A stretch of 64,000 bases of DNA from Schistocephalus solidus. Lineage: Eukaryota > Platyhelminthes > Cestoda > Diphyllobothriidea > Diphyllobothriidae. Both the position numbers and the translations under genes were made by a program. The stretch lies in assembly GCA_017591395.1 (NCBI GenBank), contig WEDG01007643.1:24596-88595 (forward strand), in the 5' to 3' direction. The notes below the pieces were generated by a model. The model was given only the letters and a program-made list of their open reading frames with translations, did not search any database and was not told where the DNA came from. This document shows, piece after piece, positions 1 to 12,000 of the stretch. Numbering within the stretch: the first letter of the stretch is position 1; each line of letters starts with the position of its first letter.

Positions 1-364
1 GTGGGAGTGGGCGCATTGCCTGACCGATCGGCGTACACGTCTTCGCGTGCCACAACATGACCTGGCCCCATAACGCACACACCAGGATTTACCTACTCAG
101 GGGATATGGAGGAGCCATTGCCGTCTGACTCCCAGTCCACTGATCAGCCACTCGACACACACAGCACATACACTGAGCCGACGGCGTGGTCTGGTGGAAG
201 CGTTATATTGGCAAACTTTCCACCCACGGTTTCTAGGAGACCGTGATATACTCTGGTAAATGGTGATTGTGAGGGTGTTGTCGATGTATTGGTGAAGGTA
301 GTGTGCACTGATGTAGCTTAGCCTCCGGTCGTTTACCGGAGGTTGTCGTGGAGGCGCATGTGTC

Positions 365-1268
365 CTAATAGGCCCATGTGGTGTATAAATGTGCGAGATC
401 AGTGAGGGCACTGAAGGCAGGCACGTCGACTGTATGTCGAAACCCCAGGCACTGGTTCACCAGTCTCCGTTCGATGGATTCGCAGGTGACCGACCGGGCC
501 AATGCGTGAGTTGAAGTTGCGGGCGCAGTGCGGGCAGGAGAAATCGGTAGAGGCTGGGGGGATGCCATTCATTGTAGTAGGGGTGGCAGTGGCGGTAAGA
601 ATGGCAGGAGCGGAGGGTGTGCATGGTGTATCGGTGTTGTCGGCATTGTGGTGAATTCCGCTGTCATGGATGCGCATGTGACCGAATAGCCCATGCGATG
701 AGTGAATGCGCGAGGACAGTGAGGGCAGTGGAGGCGACGATCTCTGCTGTGTGTTGGTGCTCCAGGCACTGGCTCACCAGTCTGTGAACGATGGATTCGC
801 AAGTGACCGACCAGGCCGATGCGTGAGGTGAATGAGCGGTCGCATTGAGTTCAGCTTAGGAGAGATTCCCCATCGCTGATGGTGGTGGTGGTGGTGGTAG
901 TGAAGGCGAAGGCGGTGGTGGTTGCGGTGGTGGGGGCAACAGGCGATGATTAGATGGATGTGGTCTCTATGATGGTGGGAGTAATGGAATTGATGCCAGG
1001 AGTGAGGGTGGGGGAGTCAGAAGGTAGGGTTGGCTGAATTTGACGTAGAAATTGGAATTGTTGGATTGTTGGTGCATTGCGTCCGAAGATGTCCAACCAG
1101 GCCGATTCGCGCGCGGAAGATGCGTTGACAGCGCGGGCATGTTTGCAGGGCCTGGGCATTGGCGGTGTTGGTGCGGGGTGCTGGTGACTTTCGGGCCGCT
1201 CTTTTGGCCTTGGTGGCGGCGATCCGGTTTGACTCATAGATTGCTGAACCAGTCTTCACTGATCTTCT
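365..1268 (-). pseudogene. LINE copy 1 C-terminal zinc-finger tail
   Basis: The same minus-strand frame as the RT continues at 1259-1017 with a finger CPRCQRIFRARIGLVGHLRT..C, and again at 677-399 with CPHCARNFNSRIGPVGHLRIH. A third finger lies in a shifted frame near 760-700 (CPHCPRAFTHRMG). The fingers are C2H2/C2HC type with the repeated phrase RIGLVGHLR and a TGEPVPG linker. Between them are low-complexity Thr/Pro/Ser/Ala spacers, visible on the plus strand as GGT-rich DNA at 878-940. A tandem zinc-finger tail after the RT is a feature of this LINE family; the fingers probably bind nucleic acid (inference). Confidence 0.8.
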
Positions 1269-2910
1269 CTATGTCGGTCTATCCTGGGCGAGGTCCTCCC
1301 AGGTCACCGGGTTGATTTGCAGTTGCTTCAGCAATTTCTTCAAAGTGTCCTTGTAGCGTCGTTTTTTACTCCTATGCCGGCGAGAACCTGTAGCAACATC
1401 TGCGTAGAAAAGTCGTTTGTGTAGTCGCTCGTGGTCCATTCTTACCAGGTGGCTGCTCCATCGCAGTTGCACTTGCCTCAGTATGGCGTGAATGCTGAGA
1501 ATTCCGGTCTACTACCGGATTTCCGTGTTCAGGATCCTGTCTTACCATCTCAGCTTAAGTATTCTGCGGAGGCAGCTGAGATGAAAGTGATTCAGCTTCC
1601 TGGCTTGGTTCGAGTAGACGGTCCAGGTTTCCGCTCTGTAAAGGAGTGTCGTCAAGACGACGGCCTTGTACATCTTCAGTTTGGTGTTCAGGTGAATACC
1701 GTGGCGATTCCACACGGAGGCCTGCAGCCGGCCGAAGGCCTGACTAGCTTTGGAGATCCGTTGGGCAACCTCGTCATCGATTCTCGTGTTGCGTAACAGC
1801 GTGCTTCCTAGATAAGCGAAGGTTTCCACGTTTTTGAGTTGAGCACCGCTGACATTGATTCGAGGAGCATTGTATTCTGCGCTGGGTGGCGGCTGGTGCA
1901 TGAGAACCGTTTTGGCTGTACTCATTGTTAATCAAAAATCGGCGCCGCCTTCGGCGAAGAGGTCCACGCTCCTTTGCATGTCCTCCTCCGTCACGGTGTT
2001 AAGGGAGCAGTCGTCTGCGAAGAGCAAGTCATGGACTGTAGTCGTAGACACGCGCGTTGGAGCCTGCATACGCCGACTGTTGAGATGCCAGGCAGTTCTG
2101 TAGGCGATGCGGATACCAGGCTGCTCATCACGGTAGACGTCCATCAGCATAGCCGAGAACATGAGACTGAAGAGGGTGGGGGCCAGTACGCAGCCCTGCT
2201 TCACTCCGATGGTCACTGCAAATGCTTTGGATATCGTCCCGTTGTCAGTTACGCTCGCCGTCATCCCGTCATGAAGCTGACGCACCAGGTCCGTGAACCG
2301 CTCAGGACAACCAAATTTCTGCATGACTTTCCACAGTCCGTCACGATTCACCGTGTCAAAGGATTTCGTTAGATCCACGAAGGTAGTGTATAGGTGAGTT
2401 CGCATCTCCTGACACTTCTCATGTAGCTGGCGGGCGGCAAAGATCATATCGGTTGTTCCGCGGTGTCGGTGGAAGCCACATTGGCTTTCCGGGAGCAGGC
2501 CCTGCTCTAAGTGACCGTTAAGACGATTGAGAAGGATACCGGCGAAGATCTTCCCGGCGATGTTGAGCAACGAAATGACTCTGTGATTATCACAGAGTTG
2601 CCGGTTCCCCTTCCGTTTGTAGAGATGGGCGATGGTCGCGTCTTTGAAATCCTGAGGAACTTGTCCTTGGCGACACATCTACTGGAAGAGTGTTGTGAGT
2701 TCTGCCATCAGCCGGGGCCCACCGTGCTTGTAGACTTCCGGTGGGATTGCGTCGGATCCTGGTTCTTTACCGCTGGAAATCTGCTACACGGCCCGGATGG
2801 TTTCTGGTAGGGAAGGCGGCAGATCCAGGTCATTGTTCGTGTCCGCTTGAGAGAGCCGGTCAATGGCAGCATCGGAGATGGCTGATGAGCAATTAAGGAC
2901 ACTTCTGAAG
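1269..2910 (-). pseudogene. LINE copy 1 reverse transcriptase
   Basis: A 248-codon open stretch (2678-1932) holds the RT core: TFVDLTKSFDTVNRDG (motif A with its Asp), a GVKQGCVLAPTLFS segment (motif B) and LLFADDCSLNT (motif C, FADD). The frame continues to 1542 after a single TGA at 1934-1932 and then to 1269, with a YLGSTL-type region and a segment around LRWSSHLVRMD that follows the RT in this family. RT upstream of 2678 (2910-2680) is in another frame, so there is at least one indel. The active site is intact, but stops and the frameshift make it non-autonomous. It copies element RNA into DNA at a nicked target in living relatives. Confidence 0.88.
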
Positions 2911-3329
2911 TGCTCGGCCCAGCGCTTCAGAATTTGTGATTTCTCTGTCAGCAGTGTTGTGCCGTCAGAGCTGAGCAGTGGTTTGGTCCCCTTGATACAC
3001 GGACCGTAGATTGCCTTGATGGCTTTGAAAAAGTTTCATTTCATTGTGATCCGCATACCCCTGGATTGCCTCAGCCTTTCGGATCATCCAGGCATCCTGC
3101 ATCTCCCGCAGCCGTTGCTGTACAAGGCGCCGGGATCTGAAGAAGGCTGCTTTGGTGGCGTCAGTCCGAAGGTCCATGTAGGCTTTGTGTAGTCCATTCT
3201 TCTCCGCGAGTAAGTTGCTGATGTCGGCGTCATTGTCGTCAAACCAGTCCTGGTGTTGACGGCGTGCGCGTCCGAGGAATTCGAGGGCACTGGACTGGAT
3301 AACATTTCGCATTTGACACCATCATGTAT

Positions 3330-4200
3330 TCACGGTAGCATTATCATCTGGAGCATGCAGGTCCTCCAGTTTCTCGGTTATTTGGCTGCGGAAGTCAAAA
3401 CAGTGAGCAGGCAAATTTAATAAAATATTATTTAACTTACCTGGCGGCCTTTTATCTTGGGGCCTTCGTCGGGGTTGCAGTCGGAGCCTCGTCTGTGAGA
3501 TGACGAGGCCGTGATCTGTCCGACCATCGGCATGGCGGATCGCATTGGTTACCAGCACGTACTGTCGATCTCGCTTCTGGACGAGAACATAGTGTAGCAG
3601 ATGCCAGTGCCGCGACCGAGGGTGCATCCACGTGACCTTGTCCCACGTCGGAAGAAAGTGTTGGTCAGCTAGAGACGGTGTTCCGCACACGTGCGCAGAA
3701 AAAGAAGGCCATTATCGTTAAAGCTACCGTGACCGTGGGGACCCAGCACTCCCTACAAGGCAGCGTTGTCCGTCCCGACGCGGGCGTTGAAGTTACCAAG
3801 GACAATTAACTTGTCCACCTTCGACACAGTTTCCAGCAGGGCGTGCAGGTCCTCGTAGAATTTGTCCTTCGCGGCATCAGAGCTCGTCCTTGGGGGAGCG
3901 AAGGCGCTGAGGATGATGGTGAACTGGTCTCCCCGAAGAGGCAGGCGGAGGCTCTTCAGGCGATCATTGATACCTGCGGTAGACAGGGCAGACGTCCCAC
4001 GATGTCGTTCCGGATGGCAAAGGCAACATCAGCGTCGCGTCGCTCTGCCTTTGGCCGGCCGCTCCAGAAGAAGGTGTAGCCGGCACCCACCTCCTCCAGC
4101 TGACCCTGCTCAGAGAATCGGGTCTCGCTGAGAGCAGCAATGTCCACCTTGTAGCGCGCCAGTTCCCGAGCGACTAGCACCGTCCTTCGTTCCGGCCGGT
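3330..4200 (-). pseudogene. LINE copy 1 endonuclease (APE-type) domain, frameshifted
   Basis: The minus strand from 4180 encodes a stretch starting near MLVARELARYKVDIAALSET, which resembles the first active-site region of APE-type retrotransposon endonucleases, where an acidic ET pair binds metal. A frame change near 3960 leads to a segment with [10 protein letters not shown] (about 3810-3770), the family's GDFNARVG motif with the catalytic Asp changed to Asn. More frame changes follow before the segment at 3690-3450 that ends the domain. The second copy in this window keeps [10 protein letters not shown], so the change is specific to this copy. With both frameshifts and a lost active-site residue the domain cannot be functional. 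Confidence 0.8.
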
Positions 4201-4790
4201 TGCTCCTAGGATTGTCTTAAAGGGAACGAACATTCCAGGCTGCTAGTGTGAGTGGACTCACCCGAGCAGCCTGGAGGGTATGGCAAGGGGGATTGGGATG
4301 GGGGGTATTGTTGTTTGTTTGAGTTTTACGAATGCGTATTTTGCGATCTGCGAGCCGTGGCCGGCTGTAGAAGACGTGATAACCAACATTTGTTTAGGGC
4401 ACCTTTTCTAGCCCCTTCCTCCGTGAGGAGGCAAGCAGTGCTGTCCCTAAATAGGGCCGCTCGAACATCGCAGACGGCTGCCTAACTCCACTATGGGTCA
4501 CAGTTTTGTTTTAGTGGAATAACGACCCGAGTTAGCCTGGGCCGCCTACGGTTTGCTTTCGCCCCCACTGTAGGACTTTTTGAGAGGGGGGGAGGTGGGA
4601 AGTTCGGGAGTCGGACATACCGGGTGTGGAGGCACACACAACACCGGAGACCCTCACCTGGTTTAGCCCGCCGGTCGTGACGGTGGCCCAGGATGTGGCC
4701 GCTGGGAAGAACATAACTTCGAGGAGCCACAGGTGAGAGTTGGGTATCAGTTAGAGGCGGCCACAGGAGCATTCACCACCTGTACGAGAC

Positions 4791-5615
4791 AAATGGAGCG
4801 ACCAAATGCTATCTGTGTGGTGCTACCCCTAACTAGTACCCCTACAGCCCACCTCTTTCTCAATAGTGCTGTACATAATACACTGATGCTTCCTTGAAAC
4901 ACTGTAGTATCTGCTTGAACTGAGTCAGAGCCCGGAGTTTTGGTTCTGAACGCCGCCGCTGGAAGAGATAGTAGGCAATCGATTCAGCGTTGATCTACAG
5001 TTAAGCAAATTTGTTAATGGCTTCCTTCCTCGATGATCTGCGACTTAGCCGTCGGAAGGGCAGCTCCATCTGAGCTGAGCAGGTGTACTGTTCTGGTTGG
5101 TCAGGTACCCTAGGCTGACTTGATGACCATGAAAGGTTTCTGCATTTCCGATTTATGCACCAGCCATTTTATTTAGTGTGAACTTGCATTGGGCACCACT
5201 GCTGTAGCTGATGACGGCTTTGGAGGAATGAAGCTTTGTTGTACGCTGTGATTGTCGCGATCTCCAAATCCTATGGGCTACTTTTCGCGGAGATCAGTCA
5301 CTTTAATTCCTCGTAAATAGGGAAAAAAACTCGCCAGTCCTTCACGGAAATCATGCCTAACGGTTCGCATGCTTACCCACCGCATTGAGCCTCCCTCGGT
5401 GTGAAGTTATTGTGACTTTGAAATAACAACAAGCATTCAGTGCTGCGGTGGAGAATACATTTTCAGAAAATTCACTTTTAGTAATGTGCTTCCGATAACG
5501 ATGAGAATAGTCAAGAAGATAGACAGAAAAAATTTACCAAGAAAGACTAGGAAAACTGAAATAGCCCTATCTGGCTTATTATGTCTCAGCAGCCAGCCAT
5601 ACATGACAAAAGAAT
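4791..5615. other. Intergenic stretch without a recognisable gene
   Basis: Both strands carry stops in all frames over this stretch, and no repeat shared with other parts of the window was seen. Confidence 0.5.
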
Positions 5616-5860
5616 GAGCCCATTAATCAGTGGGTAAGAGTGGTAGAGTTCTAACCAACAGTTGAGGGGTTCGAGCCTCGGGTAGTGCACCAACCGGGGT
5701 TGGGTATGGTTGGCTGACGACGGCTAATAAGCTAGAAATGGTCATTCCCGTCTCCCTTGTCTTTGTCGACCATGTTATCCTGTCTATACCACTAGCCGCT
5801 GTGCGGTTGCTGGCGGGATTCAAGTGAGTTCAGTGACCGACTGGTGAGCGCCCATACACC
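5616..5860 (+). mobile_element. tRNA-headed SINE, 3' subfamily 2
   Basis: The element starts with a tRNA-like head (GAGCCC..., with a degenerate B box GGTTCGAGCCT) followed by the core shared by all copies in the window (GGTTGGGTATG, TAATAAGC, CTCCCTTGTCTTTGTC). Its 3' part (GCTGTGCGGTTGCTGG ... CGACTGGTGAGCGCCCA) differs from that of the copies at 22.7 and 46-47 kb, so at least two 3' subfamilies exist. Such SINEs are transcribed by RNA polymerase III and mobilised by LINE or PLE machinery. Confidence 0.75.
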
Positions 5861-7184
5861 AATCAGCCAAATACTAGAACCAAAACAATAAACTTAGAAA
5901 TAACTTCCGATGACCTTCACTTTCAAACCTCAGCTGAGGAAACTTAAAACAACCCTTAAAGCTGTCATGCGTTGTTCAATGGAGGTTGTGCCACGAACCA
6001 AAGAAAGCTCACAACACGCAACGGTTGTAAATAACCCTCACCTTTACCACACCCCGATATCGCATGTTAGAGCTATTGTATTACTTGATGGGGGAGGGGG
6101 GGAGAGAGAGGGGAGGATTCCATTTAATGTGTCCCAACTTAAACCTTAACTGTCTTAAAAACAATTCTAACATTAAGTCCAGTTCCATAAAAATTTACGT
6201 AAGGCAACCAGTAATACGGGAGGTACTTCTAACTTCCCCTTCCCCCAACTTTGTCTGCCCTGAGACCGACTGGTGATGGGATGGTTGACACATGTTACGC
6301 ATGGACTCACAGAGACACGCTTGAGTGCATAGCTGATTTTATTCCAGTTGGATTCACCTCGTTTGTGGGTCTCTGAGGCTCCCGGATACAACCGGGGTTC
6401 CTAATAACTTAAGCTACCGCGATATTGGTGACACCGACGTGATAAGAACATACAACCTTCCGATATCGGCCAAAAATTCCCTTTCCCTGACAGGGATGAA
6501 CCGAAAAACTCCCCGAGAGGTTAACAGTTCAATCCTGACTCTTTCTGAAGCCATGCCCCCCGGCTTTGAAAACTTTGCTTTTCAAGTTTATATCTTGATG
6601 CCAATTGACACAAAATACTAATTAAACAACGAGAAGATGGGGCTCAAACGCTCACACTCTTGTACGTAATGCTCTGTCCAGCATACCACACAGAACACCG
6701 ACTCAATTCATAACACCTCCTCTGCCTATTGTCGAAGTCTCATCCGAGGTAGCTAGTCAACCACGATACTAATCATCGCCACCTCGGTGGAGCAGTGCAA
6801 ACCTGCATAGCATGCATTCCAGACTTTAGACATGGAACATGTTATCAAGAAGAGGAGGGGGGGGGGGCGGTACAGAGTCAAGAGATTGGCGGACGGGAAT
6901 GTGCACAGAGGACGGCAGCGATAATTAGCTAGGTAACTGTGGTTCCTGCCGGACGCGAGAGGACTGACGTTAACACCAAAGCAAAGGGCGCATCGCAGGC
7001 TGACCCTACTCTTTCCCGTCACCAAGAGGCTTCGGTACTAAGTTCATCTTAACCATCCCTTCTTTCGGTTGGATACGTCCACTTGATGCAACTGTCGGTA
7101 AGGATGTTTTGTATGACAGCCTAAACTGGACACGGGGGTAAATTTCAGGGAGGGTAAGCGGTCCCAGGTGTCAATCCTGACATA
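5861..7184. other. Intergenic stretch, no gene seen
   Basis: Only short unconvincing reading frames are present. The stretch has a poly-G run at about 6856-6867 and a G-rich stretch near 6090-6115. Confidence 0.45.
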
Positions 7185-7310
7185 AAACTAAACTGTAAGC
7201 TTACTCTTAACCCTAGCCCTACTCTAAACACGATCCTGAGTTCTGACCTTCACCCTAACCTTACCAATAACCCTCGCATTAATCCTAAACCTATTTTTTC
7301 CGAAATTAGG
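7185..7310 (-). repeat. Degenerate telomere-like CCCTAA-rich repeat
   Basis: The plus strand shows imperfect CCCTAA/CCTTAC-like units (AACCCTAGCCCTACTCTAAAC, ACCCTAACCTTACCAATAAC). Read on the minus strand they resemble TTAGGG, the flatworm telomere repeat. Similar stretches occur at about 42480-42640 and, as TTAGG-type units on the plus strand, at 10862-10925. The units are irregular and short, so this is probably an old interstitial repeat and not a chromosome end. Confidence 0.5.
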
Positions 7311-7679
7311 AACGAATGCACTTTTATTGCGGGCGGTTCCTGTAGGCTGCCATGCAAGGCATCTCTACTCAAATGTTTAGTACCATCTGAGCATCGACAG
7401 CCACAGTCGAGCGCATCGTCGCCTGCCGCTGCGTTTAGAAAGCCAGTCTGTATGCTAATCCCGGATCTGTGTGTGTCATATAAACTTCTCTTTATCGTAT
7501 TATCTTAAATTTAATGGCTCAGTAGAATCTGGAGGGAGCGGGAAATGGGAGAAAAAAAGATGAAATTTTCAAGAGAAGGGGAGAACCTGTAGGTGGAACA
7601 AGCATTAACATCGTCATAATCAGACGGTTTTTTGGACATTATACCACCCCTATATGTTGGCAAAATTTCCTAAAGCTAC

Positions 7680-8765
7680 TTAGGCTGAGAAAACAAAAGG
7701 CGCGCGCGAGAGAGAGAGACGCAGGCCAGAGATGCACAAATGGTCACACGACCTTGAACTCAGTCGTTTGCAGACGCATTCATGTATGTATATATAAATG
7801 TATATGAATGCGCACGTGTTACCACTGGCCAGACACGCGCTTGAACATATGACAGTGGGGGGAGCAGCGAGCAAGACGCACACAGACCGGAGTGGTGGGA
7901 TGGGGCCCGAGGCCCATTTGCGGCTCAGTCCACAAACGGGGCCCCCTAGGAGGAGGGGGAGAAGGCCACACAAAACGACTGGAAGCAGGGGGGCAGAGGG
8001 GGGGGGAGAAAATGTGCCAGCACTAAATTTATACAAGATGGGATCAGGTATGCAGTGATGAACGTAAGTCTGCGCCACATAACTGGGGCACCTAGGGTCG
8101 AGGGATCAGCCAGTGGAACTGGGAAACCTACACGACGAACACACAAGTGTTGGGGCAGGTTGAAGTGCGATACGGAGGCGGCAAACAGAATGGGCTAGAA
8201 TTACACCTCTGAGGAAAGCGAACGCGTTGCACGCACACACACACACATACACACACGAAACGGAAATTAACAATACCGGCAGGCATTATACACCAGTCAG
8301 TCAGCTTGCATGAATGTGTCTGCAAATGTGTGGTGTAAAAATGGAGGACGATCCGCGAAGTCGAGCGCCGAGGAGGGGGGAGGGGGAAGCGATCACAGGT
8401 GGAAGGACGCGACGAAGCTAGGGAGATGGTTCGTGTGTGTGTGTGTGTGTGCGTGTACGGCCTCGCGACATTAGTGCAAGAGTGATATTGGGGTCGACGC
8501 GCTGGCGCTACCGCAATGGGGACAGAAATGAACGAGAGGTTGTGAAAACAGTAGTATTAGTAGCAGTAGAGCCGAAAAATAGACATGCGGGGGGGTAGCG
8601 AGTGCGCGCGGGGCAAGAGGTGAGGGTCAGAGGCGCGACACAGTCTTAACGAGCTGGTGGAGGCCGTTGCAGCGAGCGGCAGCAACCTTATGTCTAGGTG
8701 TGCGTGTCTGCACTCAGATGGAGAGATGAGCGCGCAGTAGAAGAGGTCGAGGAAGGAGACGCCTT
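7680..8765. other. Purine-rich, CG-rich, microsatellite-containing stretch
   Basis: This non-coding stretch has GA repeats (about 7702-7720), (CA)n at 8232-8258, (GT)n at 8429-8450, and G-rich runs at 7997-8010 and 8370-8392. No exon could be supported. It lies 3' of the last identified exon of the PP2A-scaffold-like gene, so it may contain that gene's missing last exon or its 3' untranslated region. Confidence 0.5.
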
Positions 8766-8911
8766 GTGACCACGCGCAAGGCTTGGTCTGCCCTGATGAA
8801 GATTAGGCGGTTCCAAGAACTAGAGGGGAAGAAAACACCGGGCACATTTGGTACGCGTAAAGAGCGCTACGTGAGAGTACGCAAGGGCGGGGACAAGGAC
8901 ACAAGACTTAC

Positions 8912-9006
8912 CCGAAAGTGCGTCCTGAGCAAAATAGCGTACGTCGACGTCCGGATCAGATTCCACCACCTTCTTGAGCGCTGGAAGCAGTTGTTTCTGA
9001 GCTGAC
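8912..9006 (-). CDS. PP2A-scaffold-like gene, last exon identified (HEAT 15)
   Basis: The 95-bp exon encodes SAQKQLLPALKKVVESDP, then DVDVRYFAQDALS, matching the final PR65 repeat ([24 protein letters not shown]). It ends at TTTCGG|GTAAGT, a strong donor, with one spare base. PR65 ends only about seven residues further on, so a very short last exon should lie below 8912; I could not identify it. Without splicing, the frame would read 22 more residues and stop at 8820. Confidence 0.85.
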
Positions 9007-12000
9007 CTGGGCGGCATGCAGAGGTAGCGAAAGAGATAGATAAGTAAACCGACAGGTTTAGAGGCAGAGGAAAGAGAGATGGACGCGGCAAATCCATACC
9101 AACTCCCTCCAAAAAGTCTCAACGTTAAGGATCTACTGCGCATAGTCACGCTATTATTATTATTACTACTACTACCACTATTACTATGGCTACTTATGCA
9201 AGGGTTATGTTAGAGTTAAAGTTCGTTTAGAGTCTGCCACGACACCGTTTTTTGAATTGCGCGCTGCTACGTGAACTGAGTTGGCGTATTTAAACAATCT
9301 GCGGCTCAGTTACTTCTTTTGCCTCTACAATTGCCTACTTGTTGCCATTTCCACCCCCACGCATAAAACCCCTCATTATCACAATTTACGTATTACAGGT
9401 TTGCGCCAAGTAGGGCTTGTGCATCTTAGATCACAGCCGTCCGACGAGACAGCAAAGACACCTGACACAGGAGGGCTAAACTACCGAGAAAGAGGACTAC
9501 ACAGACTCACTTTTGGTCGATACTGCCACTGATCAGGAGGAGGGCACGAGCTGCTGCGAAACGCACATTGGGCACGGGATCCTCTGAGAGGAGCTGCAGC
9601 AGGAGTTGAAGGCAGGTCTGCAAGGTAGCTGCCGGCATTGTGGGCGGGGGCGAACAGTTTGGCGGCGGTGAAGCACTTGTGGGATCGCCAGTAGTCGAGG
9701 GTGCGGGAGGGGCAGCAGCAGCATTCTGTGATTGTGCAGAGACGTGCTTGTAGAGGCTCTGAGTGGCCGGCAGAATGAGTCCCGCGTGTGGTGCAGAATC
9801 ACCCAGTGCACAGTAGACCGGTTCGTCCGGAATACCCGGTCCAAAGGTTCTAACCACGGAGACAGAGGGGAAAAGAGGATGCAAGTCACTGCCAGGCTGA
9901 AAGGAGCCCCCCAGGCGAAGAAGGGAATAGGAGGAGAGGGGGGGCGGATTTGAAACAACATATAGCTCCAAAAATGAATCGGAGGATGATGACGACGAGA
10001 CCTCTACTTTGTTTGGCAAGCTGCCCTATTCCCTAGGGTTCCATTAGTTGAAAATACTACACAACGAAGAATAAGCAACAACTGTAGTACTTCACAAAGC
10101 TGCAATCGTGGAAAGCCCAAGTGTATTCCACTGGCAAAGAAATTGGCCAGCGTCTAATGAAGGTCAGAGGTTTGTGTGAATCGTTTGGGTCCAACACAAC
10201 AGTGCAAGCCGACTCGAGAACCCAACGACTTCTGAATGAACTAGCCATAATTATGCCCAACTAACTAATTAACTCCACCTGGGCCCGGTGTCATTACCAA
10301 GCCAGGAAAACCGGAGGCGGGACTACTACTACTACCTCTAATATTGCATCAAACTGAAGAAGAGCAGAGCAAAGAGGAGACTGACAAGCTTTGCCATCAC
10401 TATATCTGCAACCCTAAAAAGGGTTTTCGGTTGGCTCACACTCAATTTTAAATAATGGTGGTAATGACTGACACCAGAAGGAAGTTTCGAGGGATGGAAC
10501 TGCACCCAACCCAAGCGCGTTAAATGCTCACACGGTGCCATTTGCCTTACCTCCGTCTGGCACGCTTTTGGTTCAAAGACCATGAAATTTGCGCACGGCC
10601 CCTGTGGAGGAGAAAGCTTTACTGCCACGGTGTACAACGCGATCGAAATTTAGAGAAGACTGCAAATCCAACCACCCACGCCCATACCCGTGTTCCTTTT
10701 TCTACTGCTTCTACTCAATGGCCGCTACAAGCGCAGGCGACAAACGCGTATATGGCCCACTTAGTTTAAAACTACGAAATACCTACTTACGTAATTTGGG
10801 TAGGCTTAAGATAATCGACATCATTTTGAACATTCCCATGTCACCCTCTTAAGTGTTAACAGTAGGGTTAGCGTTCTGCTTCGGCCTCGGGTTAGGATTA
10901 GGCTCGGAGGTTTAGGGTCAGTCACGGTCATCCCCAGAGTCAAATTCAAGGATATTCTCTTCTTACTTTCTCCTTAAATTTGATTAACCAGTACGGGGAG
11001 GGATCATTTCGCCTGAAATATCAAACCAAAACCCTTAGTTTTCATTCTTGCGTTCCCTTGCAGCTCCTAATTTTACTTATTTAAAATTATGGCTCGTGTT
11101 CTTTCTATGTATTGGGGTGTTTAAACAAGTCAGTGGCTCAAATATATTTTTTTACTCTTGCTTCCCGAAAAAAGCTGTCAGTTACATTCAATTCATCCAT
11201 AAATCCCTCCCCTCCATACCATACTTGTGTTATGGGAGTCCTTTACTCGCAGTTTTCACAATGGGGTCACGTGTACAAACAAGACCACGTGAGATTGTAG
11301 GCTCCAGAACGGCAACAGACATAATGATGTCCAACAGATGTCCGTGTGAAGTTAGATTGGCATCAGTTGGGCGACCAGAACTTGCGGTAGGCGACAGACG
11401 GCATGAAAGGTCTAGTAAGATAGTGCGCTCTGGGTTAAATTCAGTCCGGTTGGTTTGATCCTGCTAACAATGAGTGAGACTGATTCTGCACAACATTTAT
11501 TCCTGTAACAATCACGATGTGGTTTTAACATATATAACGAGGCTCTGAAAGCCATGGCTCGGAATGGAGGCAGTGTTGGGGACTGAGAACCGGGTCGTAA
11601 TGACTGCTGGTTAATGTGGCGGCTGCTCGCAAGGATGCGCGACTTGGGTGAGTAAAGTTAGTTAGTGCAAGTTGAGAGGGCCAGAACTTGTGGGGCACGC
11701 GTAGACGATAGTTTAATGTCGGATCAGCTGTTGTGCTCAAGTCCACCTCCAATCGTCTTAATCTGTGCACGCCAGAGGAACACTGTGGATGTGCGATAAA
11801 ATAATGAGATCGGTGTTGCAAAGGCCCCTCTAACTACGATCCAAACGGCACGAAAGTGCCCTATCTCCACAGAGCAGAAGTGGTTCCCACCAGGGTGGAT
11901 AGAAGATCTGTTCGAGTAACGTTTGCGATTCAATCAGATGTTCCAAAAACAGACCCGGGCCTCCATTACTCATCTGGGCAGAAACATTTTCCGACTGCTC

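Larger units (their letters stand above)
1..4790 (-). mobile_element. Non-LTR retrotransposon (LINE) copy 1, decayed
   Basis: Reading the minus strand from high to low coordinates gives an endonuclease domain (about 4200-3330), a linker, a reverse transcriptase (about 2910-1545) and a zinc-finger tail (about 1300-365). This order and the protein motifs match a copy at 51534-56330, and the two are similar at DNA level along most of their length, including the 5' untranslated part (4250-4650 here). The 3' end runs off the left edge of the window. The endonuclease part is broken by frameshifts; the RT-zinc-finger part stays in one frame with scattered stops. Elements with this layout are abundant in diphyllobothriidean tapeworm genomes (from memory). 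Similarity to the second copy stops near 4650, so the 5' boundary at 4790 is approximate. Confidence 0.85.

Noticed and set aside
7185..7310. Chromosome end
   Set aside because: Units are irregular, and sequence continues on both sides with genes and elements.
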